Of a stretch of DNA of 32,747 nucleotides, positions 24,422 through 32,747 are shown in pieces. Source of the stretch: an alpha proteobacterium L41A (GTDB lineage: Bacteria; Pseudomonadota; Alphaproteobacteria; Caulobacterales; Caulobacteraceae); contig AMYY01000032.1 of assembly GCA_000335735.1 (NCBI GenBank), forward strand, positions 1 to 32,747, in the 5' to 3' direction. A program made the translations under genes and the position numbers. The notes below the pieces were generated by a model. It saw only the letters and a list, made by a program, of their open reading frames with translations, ran no database searches and was not told the DNA's origin. Position 1 is the first letter of the stretch; the number at the start of each line of letters is the position of its first letter.

Positions 24422-25623
24422 CGCATCACACCCCACCCCACGACCGCGGCGGCGGCCAGAACTGCCGGCACGGCGTAGCGGCTCTTCCAGGCCCACGCCA
24501 CCGCCAGGGCGACCGCAAAGATCGCCACGGCCGCCGCCATCGACGGCGCCCGCTGCAAGGTCGCCCAGCCCAGCTCCACGCTGGTCGCGGCGATGATCCC
24601 AACGACGGCGGCGGCGACCCCGGCCAGACCGTCGTGCAATCGCCGGTCCTCGACCACCGCCTCCAGCCGTTCATAAAAGATCATCGAAAAGGCGAAGGCC
24701 GGCGCGAACACCCCGGCCGTCACCGCCAGCGCCCCGCCCCAGCCCGCGACCACGAAGCCGACGAAGGTGCAAAAGATCACCAGCGGCGCCGGGATCACCC
24801 CCGCAAAGGCGATCCCATCCAGAAACGCCCCATCGTCGATCAGCCCGCGCCCCACCGTATCGGCGCGCACATAGGGAATGGCGGTATAGGCGCCGCCGAA
24901 CGTCAGCAGCCCCGCCTTCAGCCCCGTCCAGAACATCGCGACCCAGCCGACGTCGCCCGCTGGCCCAGCCGTTTGTCCAAACACCGGCCCGCCATCCCCC
25001 AGCCCATGCATCGCCAAGGCTGCGAGAACCGCCAGCGCCACGACCCCGACGGCCAGGCCGACCCGCCCGGCCCGGACCAGCACATAGGCCGTCCCGCCCG
25101 CCGCCAGCACGATCCAGAACGCCGCCCCGGCCAGGGTCGCCGCAAAGCCGACGACGGCGACGGCCCACAGCCAGCGATCCTCCAAAATATGCGATCCGAT
25201 CTTGCAGACGGCGCGCACGATCACGGCGACCACCGCCGCCTGAACCCCCAGGAACGCCCCGGCCAGCAGGCCCACGACCGGCGACAGCGCCACATAGGCC
25301 CAGCCGATCCCCAGCATCAGGATCAGCCCCGGCAGCATGAAACCCAGGCCCGCCAGCAGACCGCCGATCCGCCCCCGCGCCCGCATGCCCAGATGCACGC
25401 ACAGCTCGTGCGCCTCCGGCCCCGGCAGGACCTGCAACACCGCCAGCAGCCGGTTGAACCGCGCGCTGGACATCCACCCGTCCTGATCGACCAGCTCGCG
25501 CCGGATCATCGCGATCTGCGCTACCGGCCCGCCAAACGCCAGCAGCCCGAACCGCAGGAACCGCAAAAACACCGCCGTCAAAGACAGCGCCGGCGGGACA
25601 GGTTCGGACTGCGGCGCAATCAT
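24418..25623 (-). CDS. chrA: ChrA-type chromate transporter
   Basis: A 401-residue two-domain CHR transporter with about ten to twelve hydrophobic segments. The N-terminal half carries FGGPVAQIAMIRRELVDQDG and LPGPEAHELCVHLG. The second half carries the repeated motif FGGAYTAIPYVRADTV and IPAPLVIFCTFVGFV. Family members expel chromate. It is followed by the racemase with a 4-base overlap, an odd pairing. No chrB-type regulator is nearby. Confidence 0.9.
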   Translation of the reverse strand: MIAPQSEPVPPALSLTAVFLRFLRFGLLAFGGPVAQIAMIRRELVDQDGWMSSARFNRLLAVLQVLPGPEAHELCVHLGMRARGRIGGLLAGLGFMLPGLILMLGIGWAYVALSPVVGLLAGAFLGVQAAVVAVIVRAVCKIGSHILEDRWLWAVAVVGFAATLAGAAFWIVLAAGGTAYVLVRAGRVGLAVGVVALAVLAALAMHGLGDGGPVFGQTAGPAGDVGWVAMFWTGLKAGLLTFGGAYTAIPYVRADTVGRGLIDDGAFLDGIAFAGVIPAPLVIFCTFVGFVVAGWGGALAVTAGVFAPAFAFSMIFYERLEAVVEDRRLHDGLAGVAAAVVGIIAATSVELGWATLQRAPSMAAAVAIFAVALAVAWAWKSRYAVPAVLAAAAVVGWGVMR

Positions 25624-25671
25624 CCGATCAGTCCTGATCTCGCGAAAAGGGTTTGCAAGGCAGGCCAGCCC

Positions 25672-26271
25672 TTACTGAGGGCTCGCCATGGCTCTTGCGA
25701 CCGCGTCCTGCATCTCCACCCTCAAGCCGGCCCACTCGCTTTCGGGCCTCAGCTTGCCCTCACATTGCTGTTGAAGGTGGCCCACGGGATAGACGTAGCT
25801 TTCCGATCGCTGCGCTGCGGCGCCGATCTCTTGAGGCCCGACAAAAATGCCAAGGTCGGCAAGCCGACTTTCGGTGGCCATGCGGGCGGCGACCATCGAT
25901 GACACGAGCGCGTCTGGGACAGGCGCCGCGCATCTCACGGCGTCGTATCGATAACGGACCATCGCCAGTGCGTAGAGGTCAGACGCCTTCTGTCGATCAT
26001 GATCCGCCCAAGCCACCGAAGCCACGAACAGACAGCGAGGCTGAGCGTCTCCACGACCGTCCCAAAGCGCCGCACGATCGGCGTCGGATAGCGAGGCGCC
26101 AATAAATGTCGAGCATTGGCCCAGGGTGTTCGAGGCAACCGGCTGGATACCCTGGCCAGCGCTGTCTTCACGCTTGTTTTCGGCGGAAGTGGCGGGTTCT
26201 GACCCGCAACCCAAAAGGCCCGCGGCGACAAGCAGGGGGACAAGAACTTTCAAGATGCTCACCTTCGTCAA
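25672..26271 (-). CDS. hypothetical lipoprotein
   Basis: A 199-residue protein with a lipoprotein signal: VLVPLLVAAGLLGCGSEP has the lipobox LLGC with cysteine at about residue 22. The mature part has several cysteines (QCSTF, RCLFVAS, RCAAPV, QQCEGK) and no domain I recognise. The start is TTG 26271, favoured by GGAAGG five bases upstream; GTG 26262 is an alternative with poorer spacing. A nearly tail-to-head gap of 48 bases leads to chrA. Confidence 0.72.
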   Translation of the reverse strand: MTKVSILKVLVPLLVAAGLLGCGSEPATSAENKREDSAGQGIQPVASNTLGQCSTFIGASLSDADRAALWDGRGDAQPRCLFVASVAWADHDRQKASDLYALAMVRYRYDAVRCAAPVPDALVSSMVAARMATESRLADLGIFVGPQEIGAAAQRSESYVYPVGHLQQQCEGKLRPESEWAGLRVEMQDAVARAMASPQ

Positions 26272-26349
26272 TGTCGCCTTCCGATCCGCAGCCCGGCTAT
26301 GAAACTGGCGTCAGCCTAAACCAGCACAAGCAGCGCGGCATAGACGCGA

Positions 26350-26616
26350 TCATCCAAAGTCGCCGCCCCCGTCTTCGCCGCCTCGAGCCCTCGCGATCCG
26401 ATAGGGCCCCGCACGCATCGCCAGCGGCCTCCCCTTCCAGCTGAGTCGCACCGCACCCTCGTCCACCAGGGCGTCCACCGCGGCGTGAACCTGCGGCATC
26501 GCCTCGCGCCACGCGCCGTCTTCGCCCGCAACCAGCCGGGCGACCTCGCTGGGGCAGACGGTGGCGTCCTCGGCCCGGGCGGCCAGCAGCGCCAACGTGG
26601 CCTCGCGCGGGTCCAT
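26350..26616 (-). CDS. DUF3253 family small protein
   Basis: An 88-residue soluble protein. It has the DUF3253 pattern: ALLAARAEDATVCPSEVARL, WREAMPQVHAAVDALVDEG and AVRLSWKGRPLA, ending GPYRIAR. This looks like a compact winged-helix fold; function is not established. It follows the desulfhydrase-like gene by 14 bases and is probably co-transcribed with it. Confidence 0.85.
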   Translation of the reverse strand: MDPREATLALLAARAEDATVCPSEVARLVAGEDGAWREAMPQVHAAVDALVDEGAVRLSWKGRPLAMRAGPYRIARARGGEDGGGDFG

Positions 26617-26630
26617 GACGGACGGCGCGC

Positions 26631-27641
26631 CTACAGCGCCCCTTCGATCTCGGTCTGATAGCCGAAGAGCCCCTGCGCCCCGCCGGTGTGAAGGAACACC
26701 ACCGTCTCGCCCCCAGAACCAGAAGTGAACCGGCCGGCGCGCGCCAGGGCGATCAGCCCCTTCATCGCCTTGCCGGAATAGACCGGGTCCAGCACGATCC
26801 CGTCCAGACGCGCGGCCAGGGTCAGGGCGTCGATCACCCCCTGGTCGATCAGGCCATAGCCCTCGCCCACATAGTCGCAGTCGGCGACGACCATTTCGCG
26901 CGTCACCCGCCCCGGCTGGCCCAGCAGGGCGGCCGTCTCCTCGGCCAGTTTGAAGACGTTCGCCTCCTGCCTGTCCTTGGGCGCCCGCACCCCGATGCCC
27001 AGCACCGGAATGTCCGCCCCCATGACCGCCAGCCCGGCGACCAGGCCCGCGTGGGTGCCCGCGCTGCCCGTCGCCGTCACGATGCGGTGGACCTCCAGAT
27101 CCATCTCATCGGCCTGGACCACGATCTCGCGCGCGCAATCAACATAGCCCAGCGCCCCGACCGGGTTCGATCCGCCGCCAGGAATGACATAGGGCTTGCC
27201 GCCCCGCGCCCGCACCTCGGCCGCCGTCTTCTCCAGCTCGGCGACCATGTCCGTCCCGCCCGGCACGGTGCGTAGGTTGGCCCCAAACAGCCGGTCCAGC
27301 AGCACGTTGCCGTTGCCGACATAGTCCGTCGCCCTGGACCCCGTGCGCTCTTCCAGAATGATCTCGCACGCCAGACCGTGCGCGGCGGCCGCCGCCGCCG
27401 TCTGCCGCACATGGTTCGACTGCACCGCCCCTTGCGTCACCAGGGTGTCGGCGTCCGCTTCGAACGCCGCGCCCAGCAGGAATTCCAGCTTGCGGGTCTT
27501 ATTGCCGCCGCCGGCCAGGCCGGTGCAATCGTCGCGCTTGATCCACAGATCCAGGCCCAGCTCCTCCGACAGGCGGGGCAGCGGCTCCAGCGGCGTCGGC
27601 AGATGGGCCAGGCGGATGCGGGCGAAACGGGCGAGATGCAT
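26631..27641 (-). CDS. D-cysteine desulfhydrase / ACC deaminase family PLP enzyme
   Basis: A 336-residue fold-type II PLP enzyme. It begins [20 protein letters not shown]. The PLP-lysine motif [12 protein letters not shown] places the lysine at about residue 48, followed by [20 protein letters not shown] and [14 protein letters not shown] for phosphate binding. It either breaks D-cysteine to pyruvate, ammonia and sulfide or deaminates 1-aminocyclopropane-1-carboxylate; the family split cannot be settled by eye, though D-cysteine desulfhydrase seems more likely. ATG 27641 is chosen; the frame is open 41 codons further without conserved sequence. Confidence 0.88.
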   Translation of the reverse strand: MHLARFARIRLAHLPTPLEPLPRLSEELGLDLWIKRDDCTGLAGGGNKTRKLEFLLGAAFEADADTLVTQGAVQSNHVRQTAAAAAAHGLACEIILEERTGSRATDYVGNGNVLLDRLFGANLRTVPGGTDMVAELEKTAAEVRARGGKPYVIPGGGSNPVGALGYVDCAREIVVQADEMDLEVHRIVTATGSAGTHAGLVAGLAVMGADIPVLGIGVRAPKDRQEANVFKLAEETAALLGQPGRVTREMVVADCDYVGEGYGLIDQGVIDALTLAARLDGIVLDPVYSGKAMKGLIALARAGRFTSGSGGETVVFLHTGGAQGLFGYQTEIEGAL

Positions 27642-27735
27642 GGGACGGTTTCCTGTTCGCCGTCTTGATAGCCCGCGCCCGTGACATTCAAAAGCGCGCA
27701 ACCCTAAGCCGCCCGCCCCTTTGCCGCGCCCGAAT

Positions 27736-28266
27736 TCAGCCCGGCGCGGCGGCCTCGGCCACACGCGTCGGCGCGACGAAGGCGGCGTCGCACAGGGCCT
27801 GGGCGAAGGCGTGGGAGGTGACCGCCTGGCGGTCCATCAGGGCGTCCAGCACCCCGCCGCCCGCATCCACCGTCACGACCAGCGGATAACGCCCGACCAC
27901 CTGACCGCCCTGCGCCGGATCGCGCAGTTCGGCGGTCGCCCGCATCCGGTGTTCGGCGCGATCGCCCGCCAGAATGGCCAGGCGCGGCGCCCGGCTCAGC
28001 GCCTCGACATGGATGCTCAGGTTCAGCCGATGCCGGCCGCCGGCGCACATCGCCATTTCGCTCAGCACCTCGTCGTTGAAGGTGTCGGCGAAGTCGTCCT
28101 CGGCGTTCAGCCAGCCGGTCGTGGTCGTGACGCTGCCGATCCGCGCCTGTTCGGCCAAGGCGGGCGACAGGGCCATCGGCGCGCCACCGACCTCCACCGA
28201 GGCGCAGGCCGTCAGTCCCGCACACGCCAGAACCGCCAACAAGGCGGTCGTCTTGATCTGTTTCAT
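27736..28266 (-). CDS. hypothetical lipoprotein
   Basis: A 176-residue protein with a lipoprotein signal [20 protein letters not shown] and lipobox LTAC with cysteine at about residue 21. The mature part contains [20 protein letters not shown] and [19 protein letters not shown], suggesting a mixed alpha/beta periplasmic domain. I recognise no named family. It diverges from the TIGR02587-type gene across 111 bases, and a clear GAGGGAAC-type ribosome binding site precedes the ATG. Confidence 0.72.
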   Translation of the reverse strand: MKQIKTTALLAVLACAGLTACASVEVGGAPMALSPALAEQARIGSVTTTTGWLNAEDDFADTFNDEVLSEMAMCAGGRHRLNLSIHVEALSRAPRLAILAGDRAEHRMRATAELRDPAQGGQVVGRYPLVVTVDAGGGVLDALMDRQAVTSHAFAQALCDAAFVAPTRVAEAAAPG

Positions 28267-28343
28267 GGTTCCCTCTCCCTAGAGGCCCTCACCAAGCGTG
28301 ACAGAAAATGAACCCCGCCTGAACACTGTTCGACAAGTGGTCC

Positions 28344-28369
28344 GGAGCCAAAGCCGACGTCCAAGCGTT
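28344..28369 (+). promoter_or_regulatory. EcfG-type stress promoter of the TIGR02587/TIGR02588-type pair
   Basis: GGAGC (28344-28348) is followed after 17 bases by CGTT (28366-28369), one mismatch from the EcfG consensus GGAAC-N16/17-CGTT. Only 8 bases separate it from ATG 28378, the same arrangement as at the mgtC-like gene, so the transcript may be leaderless. Confidence 0.5.
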
Positions 28370-28377
28370 GCCGCCGC

Positions 28378-29220
28378 ATGACCGCCGCCGCGCCGCCATT
28401 GGATCTGCAACGCGAGCGCGCCTATGTCCGCGATCTGGGCCGCGCCTTCGCCGGCGCCCTGGTGTTCAACATCCCGCTGTTGATGACGATGGAGATGTGG
28501 GCGCAGGGCGTGATCATGGACCGCTGGCGGCTGCTGACCTTCATCGTCGCCGGCCTGCCGCTGCTTTACGGCCTGGCCTATTACGCCGGCTTCTCCAAGC
28601 GACGCGGGCCGGTCAACGATGCGCTGGACACGGCGGTGGCCCTGGCCGTCGGCTTCATCACCGCCTCGGTGCTGCTGATCCTTTTCGGCGTCGTCGAATG
28701 GGACGCGCCGCCGCGCGAGGCTCTGGGCATGGTCGCGCTTCAGGCCATTCCCGGCGCCATGGGTGCGCTTCTGGCCCGGCGTCAGCTCAGCGGCGCCAGT
28801 TCAGAGTCTGGGGGAGGCGACACCGACGAAGATCAGGCCTCCTATTTCGGCGAACTGTTCCTGATGGCGGCCGGCGCCCTGTTTTTCGCACTGAACGTCG
28901 CCCCGACCGAAGAGATGATCCTGATCGCCTACAAGGCGACGCCCGCCCACATCCTGGCCCTGATCGCCGTCTCAATCCTTCTACTCCACCTGATCGTCTT
29001 CAAGGCGGGCTTCGCCGGTCAGGAAGAGGCCGATCATCCGATCAGGGCCTTTTTGCATTTCACCCTGCCCGGCTACGCCATCGCCCTGACCGTCAGCCTG
29101 TTCACCCTGTTCCTGTTCGGGCGCACCGACGGCCATGCCGTCGCCGGCGTGGTCCAGACCATGGTCGTCCTGGGCTTCCCCGCCGCCATCGGCGCCGCCG
29201 CCGCCCGTCTGTTGGTCTGA
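28378..29220 (+). CDS. TIGR02587-type (DUF2391) integral membrane protein
   Basis: A 280-residue protein with about seven membrane segments. The conserved stretches are YVRDLGRAFAGALVFNIPLL with MTMEMW, LLYGLAYYAGFSKRRG, and FLMAAGALFFALNVAPTEEM in the C-terminal half. The pattern fits the TIGR02587/DUF2391 family, which has no known function. A polar loop (SGASSESGGGDTDEDQAS) separates the two halves. It is followed 4 bases later by a TIGR02588-type gene, the usual partner. Confidence 0.83.
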   Translation: MTAAAPPLDLQRERAYVRDLGRAFAGALVFNIPLLMTMEMWAQGVIMDRWRLLTFIVAGLPLLYGLAYYAGFSKRRGPVNDALDTAVALAVGFITASVLLILFGVVEWDAPPREALGMVALQAIPGAMGALLARRQLSGASSESGGGDTDEDQASYFGELFLMAAGALFFALNVAPTEEMILIAYKATPAHILALIAVSILLLHLIVFKAGFAGQEEADHPIRAFLHFTLPGYAIALTVSLFTLFLFGRTDGHAVAGVVQTMVVLGFPAAIGAAAARLLV

Positions 29221-29224
29221 CCTC

Positions 29225-29602
29225 ATGCCCACGAAGAAGAAGCCCGCCGCCTCGACCCGCCCTCTGCTGCAATGGGGCATGGCCTTGCTCGGCGCCGTCA
29301 TCACCCTGACCGCCATCGGCATCGTGGTGTGGGAGGCGCTCCAGCCCACGGCCCCGCCCGCGCTCAGCGCCCGCATCGTCGCCGTGGACGTCACCGCCGC
29401 CGGCCAGGTCGCGACCGTCCGGGTCCAGAACGACGGCGACGACACCGCCGCCGCCGTGGATATCGAAGGGGTTCTGGGCGACCAGACCGCGACCGCCAGC
29501 CTGGACTACGTCCCCGGCCACGGCCACGCCAAGGCCTACCTCCGCTTCGACGCCGATCCGCGCGCAGCGGCCGTCTCGGTCAAGGGCTGGTCGGCTCCCT
29601 AA
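29225..29602 (+). CDS. TIGR02588-type single-pass membrane protein
   Basis: A 125-residue protein. A basic N-terminus (MPTKKKPAAS) precedes one membrane segment at about residues 18-39 (MALLGAVITLTAIGIVVWEA). The periplasmic part (VTAAGQVATVRVQNDGDDTA, ASLDYVPGHGHAKAYLRFDA) looks like a small Ig-like beta-sandwich. It fits TIGR02588, a partner of unknown function of the membrane protein just upstream. ATG 29225 is chosen because the frame further upstream overlaps the first gene. Confidence 0.8.
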   Translation: MPTKKKPAASTRPLLQWGMALLGAVITLTAIGIVVWEALQPTAPPALSARIVAVDVTAAGQVATVRVQNDGDDTAAAVDIEGVLGDQTATASLDYVPGHGHAKAYLRFDADPRAAAVSVKGWSAP

Positions 29603-29609
29603 GAGGCGT

Positions 29610-30017
29610 TCACGCCGCCTGGGCCAGCACCGCGTCCTGCATGCGCTCGACCGTCTGCTGGGGCGCGCCGGCGCCGTCCACCGTAGCCCGCAGCGTCTCC
29701 TCCAGCGCCGGGGTCACGCGCACGCTGGCCATGGCCCAGCCGGAAAAGCCGCGCGCCGGGATCGGCTTGCGCTCGATCACCACCACCTCGTCATGGCGCG
29801 GATCGCCCGCCAGCCGCGTCATCAGCCGGTCCAGATCCTGCGCCGCGCCCTCCAGAACCTGCAGAAACCGTCCGTCGTGGATCAGCAGCGCGCCGGTCAG
29901 GTCGTCGCGCGCATTGTTCCGCTGCGACGTGGCCAGGATGTCCACCTGCATCATCAGGCTGTCGGCGTTCCCCCGCGCGCGGCTGGTGTAGAGGATGCGT
30001 TCCAGGTTCAGGCTCAT
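29610..30017 (-). CDS. BLUF-domain blue-light receptor
   Basis: A 135-residue protein made almost entirely of one FAD-binding BLUF domain. The light-switch residues are present: tyrosine 10 in RILYTSRA, the asparagine pair in SQRNNARDDLTGALL (N34/N35) and glutamine 53 in FLQVLEG. Tryptophan 94 in GFSGWAMA matches the semi-conserved position. There is no output domain, so it must signal by contact with a partner. It converges on the TIGR02588-type gene with 7 bases between the stops. Confidence 0.93.
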   Translation of the reverse strand: MSLNLERILYTSRARGNADSLMMQVDILATSQRNNARDDLTGALLIHDGRFLQVLEGAAQDLDRLMTRLAGDPRHDEVVVIERKPIPARGFSGWAMASVRVTPALEETLRATVDGAGAPQQTVERMQDAVLAQAA

Positions 30018-30152
30018 ATCCTCGTTTCACTCCGCCGACGCCGGCATCCGGCCCAAGCTTTGCGCATAGCCCAATAAATCCGCCGCGCCTACAACGACTT
30101 ATGTGCGGTTTCGGACAACTCGACATCCGCCGCGACGCGGGTTAGCCTGCGG

Positions 30153-32231
<2,079 letters not shown>

Positions 32232-32383
32232 GGGCACACACGCCATGGAGGATGACTCCAGGTCACCTGCTCAAGATATCTTCAACGCACGCGGCGGGAC
32301 ATGTAACGCTAGGCTAGACACTCGGCACGGTTGCGATAAGCTACAAATAGCTGCGGATCAGGCATGTGAAAGCCCTGCGGCGA
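32232..32383. other. gene-free spacer after thiC
   Basis: This stretch has lower GC than the thiC gene and codes for nothing I can support. It holds no clear T-rich terminator for thiC. A composition change from about 32270 onward marks the likely border of foreign DNA. Confidence 0.35.
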
Positions 32384-32422
32384 GGTCTTCAGTCGGCATC
32401 GTGGAAGTGTCGATTGAAGACC
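32384..32422 (-). terminator. hairpin after the truncated gene at the right edge
   Basis: GGTCTTCAGTCG (32384-32395) pairs with CGATTGAAGACC (32411-32422) with one G-T pair and a 15-base loop. It starts 2 bases after the stop of the minus-strand gene. A T-run is lacking, so the terminator role is uncertain. Confidence 0.4.
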
Positions 32423-32424
32423 GC

Positions 32425-32747
32425 CTACTGCTCGGGAGTTTGCTTCTCACGGTCTCTGCGCCTGACCCAAGCGGCAGCAACAAGTTCACTAAGGGAAGAG
32501 CTATAGCCGATGACCTCGTAAGCGGCTGACAGGCTACCGAAACGCTTACATATCGTCGTTTCACTGGGCAGGTATTCAGCTTCTTTGATCAGATCGGCGC
32601 TGAGATAGCCTTTCTCACTCAGCAACCTCCGCAAACCGTTTGCGATATCGTCGGCAGAGTAGACTGCCTTGCAAAGATGAACTCCGTACCGCCGAGTTCT
32701 CACAAAACCTGCCAGGCGCATCGCCTCGTCAAGGGTTCCGAAGCGAC
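32425..32747 (-). CDS. truncated protein resembling the C-terminal region of serine recombinases
   Basis: The frame is open to the right edge, so the N-terminus lies outside the window. The visible 107 residues contain two similar blocks, RFGTLDEAMRLAGF at the edge and KRFGSLSAAYEVIGY further in, separated by YSADDIANGLRRLLSEKGYL and SADLIKEAEYLPSETT. I associate this FGSL-x2-AY-x2-IGY pattern with the C-terminal part of large serine recombinases/resolvases in alphaproteobacteria, from memory only. The tail is basic (WVRRRDREKQ). Base composition is less GC-rich than the rest of the window, which suggests transferred DNA. Confidence 0.5.
   Translation of the reverse strand, partial: RFGTLDEAMRLAGFVRTRRYGVHLCKAVYSADDIANGLRRLLSEKGYLSADLIKEAEYLPSETTICKRFGSLSAAYEVIGYSSSLSELVAAAWVRRRDREKQTPEQ

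Noticed and set aside
32245..32529. Plus-strand 94-codon frame after thiC
   Set aside because: No ribosome site, no recognisable domain, and it overlaps the better supported minus-strand gene and hairpin.

Overview
The window is high-GC DNA with dense, tightly packed genes, many with 4-base ATGA or GTGA overlaps. Gene content and order (yebC, ruvC-ruvA-ruvB, ybgC, tolQ-tolR-tolA), GGAAC-N16/17-CGTT stress-type promoters, a BLUF protein and a TIGR02587/TIGR02588-type pair suggest an alphaproteobacterium, most likely Caulobacterales near Brevundimonas. The genus is inference, since no rRNA or tRNA gene is visible here.
Region 1 (1-13.1 kb, all minus strand, transcribed right to left) is the conserved yebC-ruvCAB-ybgC-tolQRA chromosomal block with insertions. 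Between yebC and ruvC lie a MNT/HEPN toxin-antitoxin pair, a hemerythrin gene and an MgtC-like gene. Between ruvA and ruvB lies a 7-base-periodic inverted repeat. Directly after ruvB come a BrnT/BrnA-type toxin-antitoxin pair, a secreted alpha/beta hydrolase, a small anchored protein and a SEDS-like membrane protein. The last is fused in frame to the thioesterase YbgC through a heptanucleotide tandem repeat. Between ybgC and tolQ are a small membrane protein, a membrane-bound AraC-type regulator and a frameshifted CPBP protease gene. The window opens inside tolA.
Region 2 (13.1-19.3 kb) holds a small membrane protein, a small secreted protein, a divergent arsenic locus (arsB against arsR-arsC-arsH), an acyl-CoA thioesterase divergent from a zinc alcohol dehydrogenase, and a secreted DUF6624-like protein.
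Region 3 (19.3-28.3 kb, minus strand) holds an S9 peptidase, a run of chromate transporter, Asp/Glu racemase, nucleoside hydrolase and ribokinase, two lipoproteins, a DUF3253 protein and a D-cysteine desulfhydrase/ACC deaminase-family enzyme.
Region 4 (28.3-32.7 kb) holds the TIGR02587/TIGR02588-type membrane pair behind a stress-type promoter, a BLUF blue-light receptor, and thiC behind a TPP riboswitch whose downstream hairpin covers the ribosome binding site. A less GC-rich tail ends in a truncated gene resembling the C-terminal part of serine recombinases.
No CRISPR array, tRNA, rRNA or complete insertion sequence was seen. The clearest unusual signals are the heptamer-mediated SEDS-YbgC fusion, the toxin-antitoxin pairs on both sides of ruvCAB, the ruvA-ruvB inverted repeat and the probably leaderless stress promoter of the mgtC-like gene.
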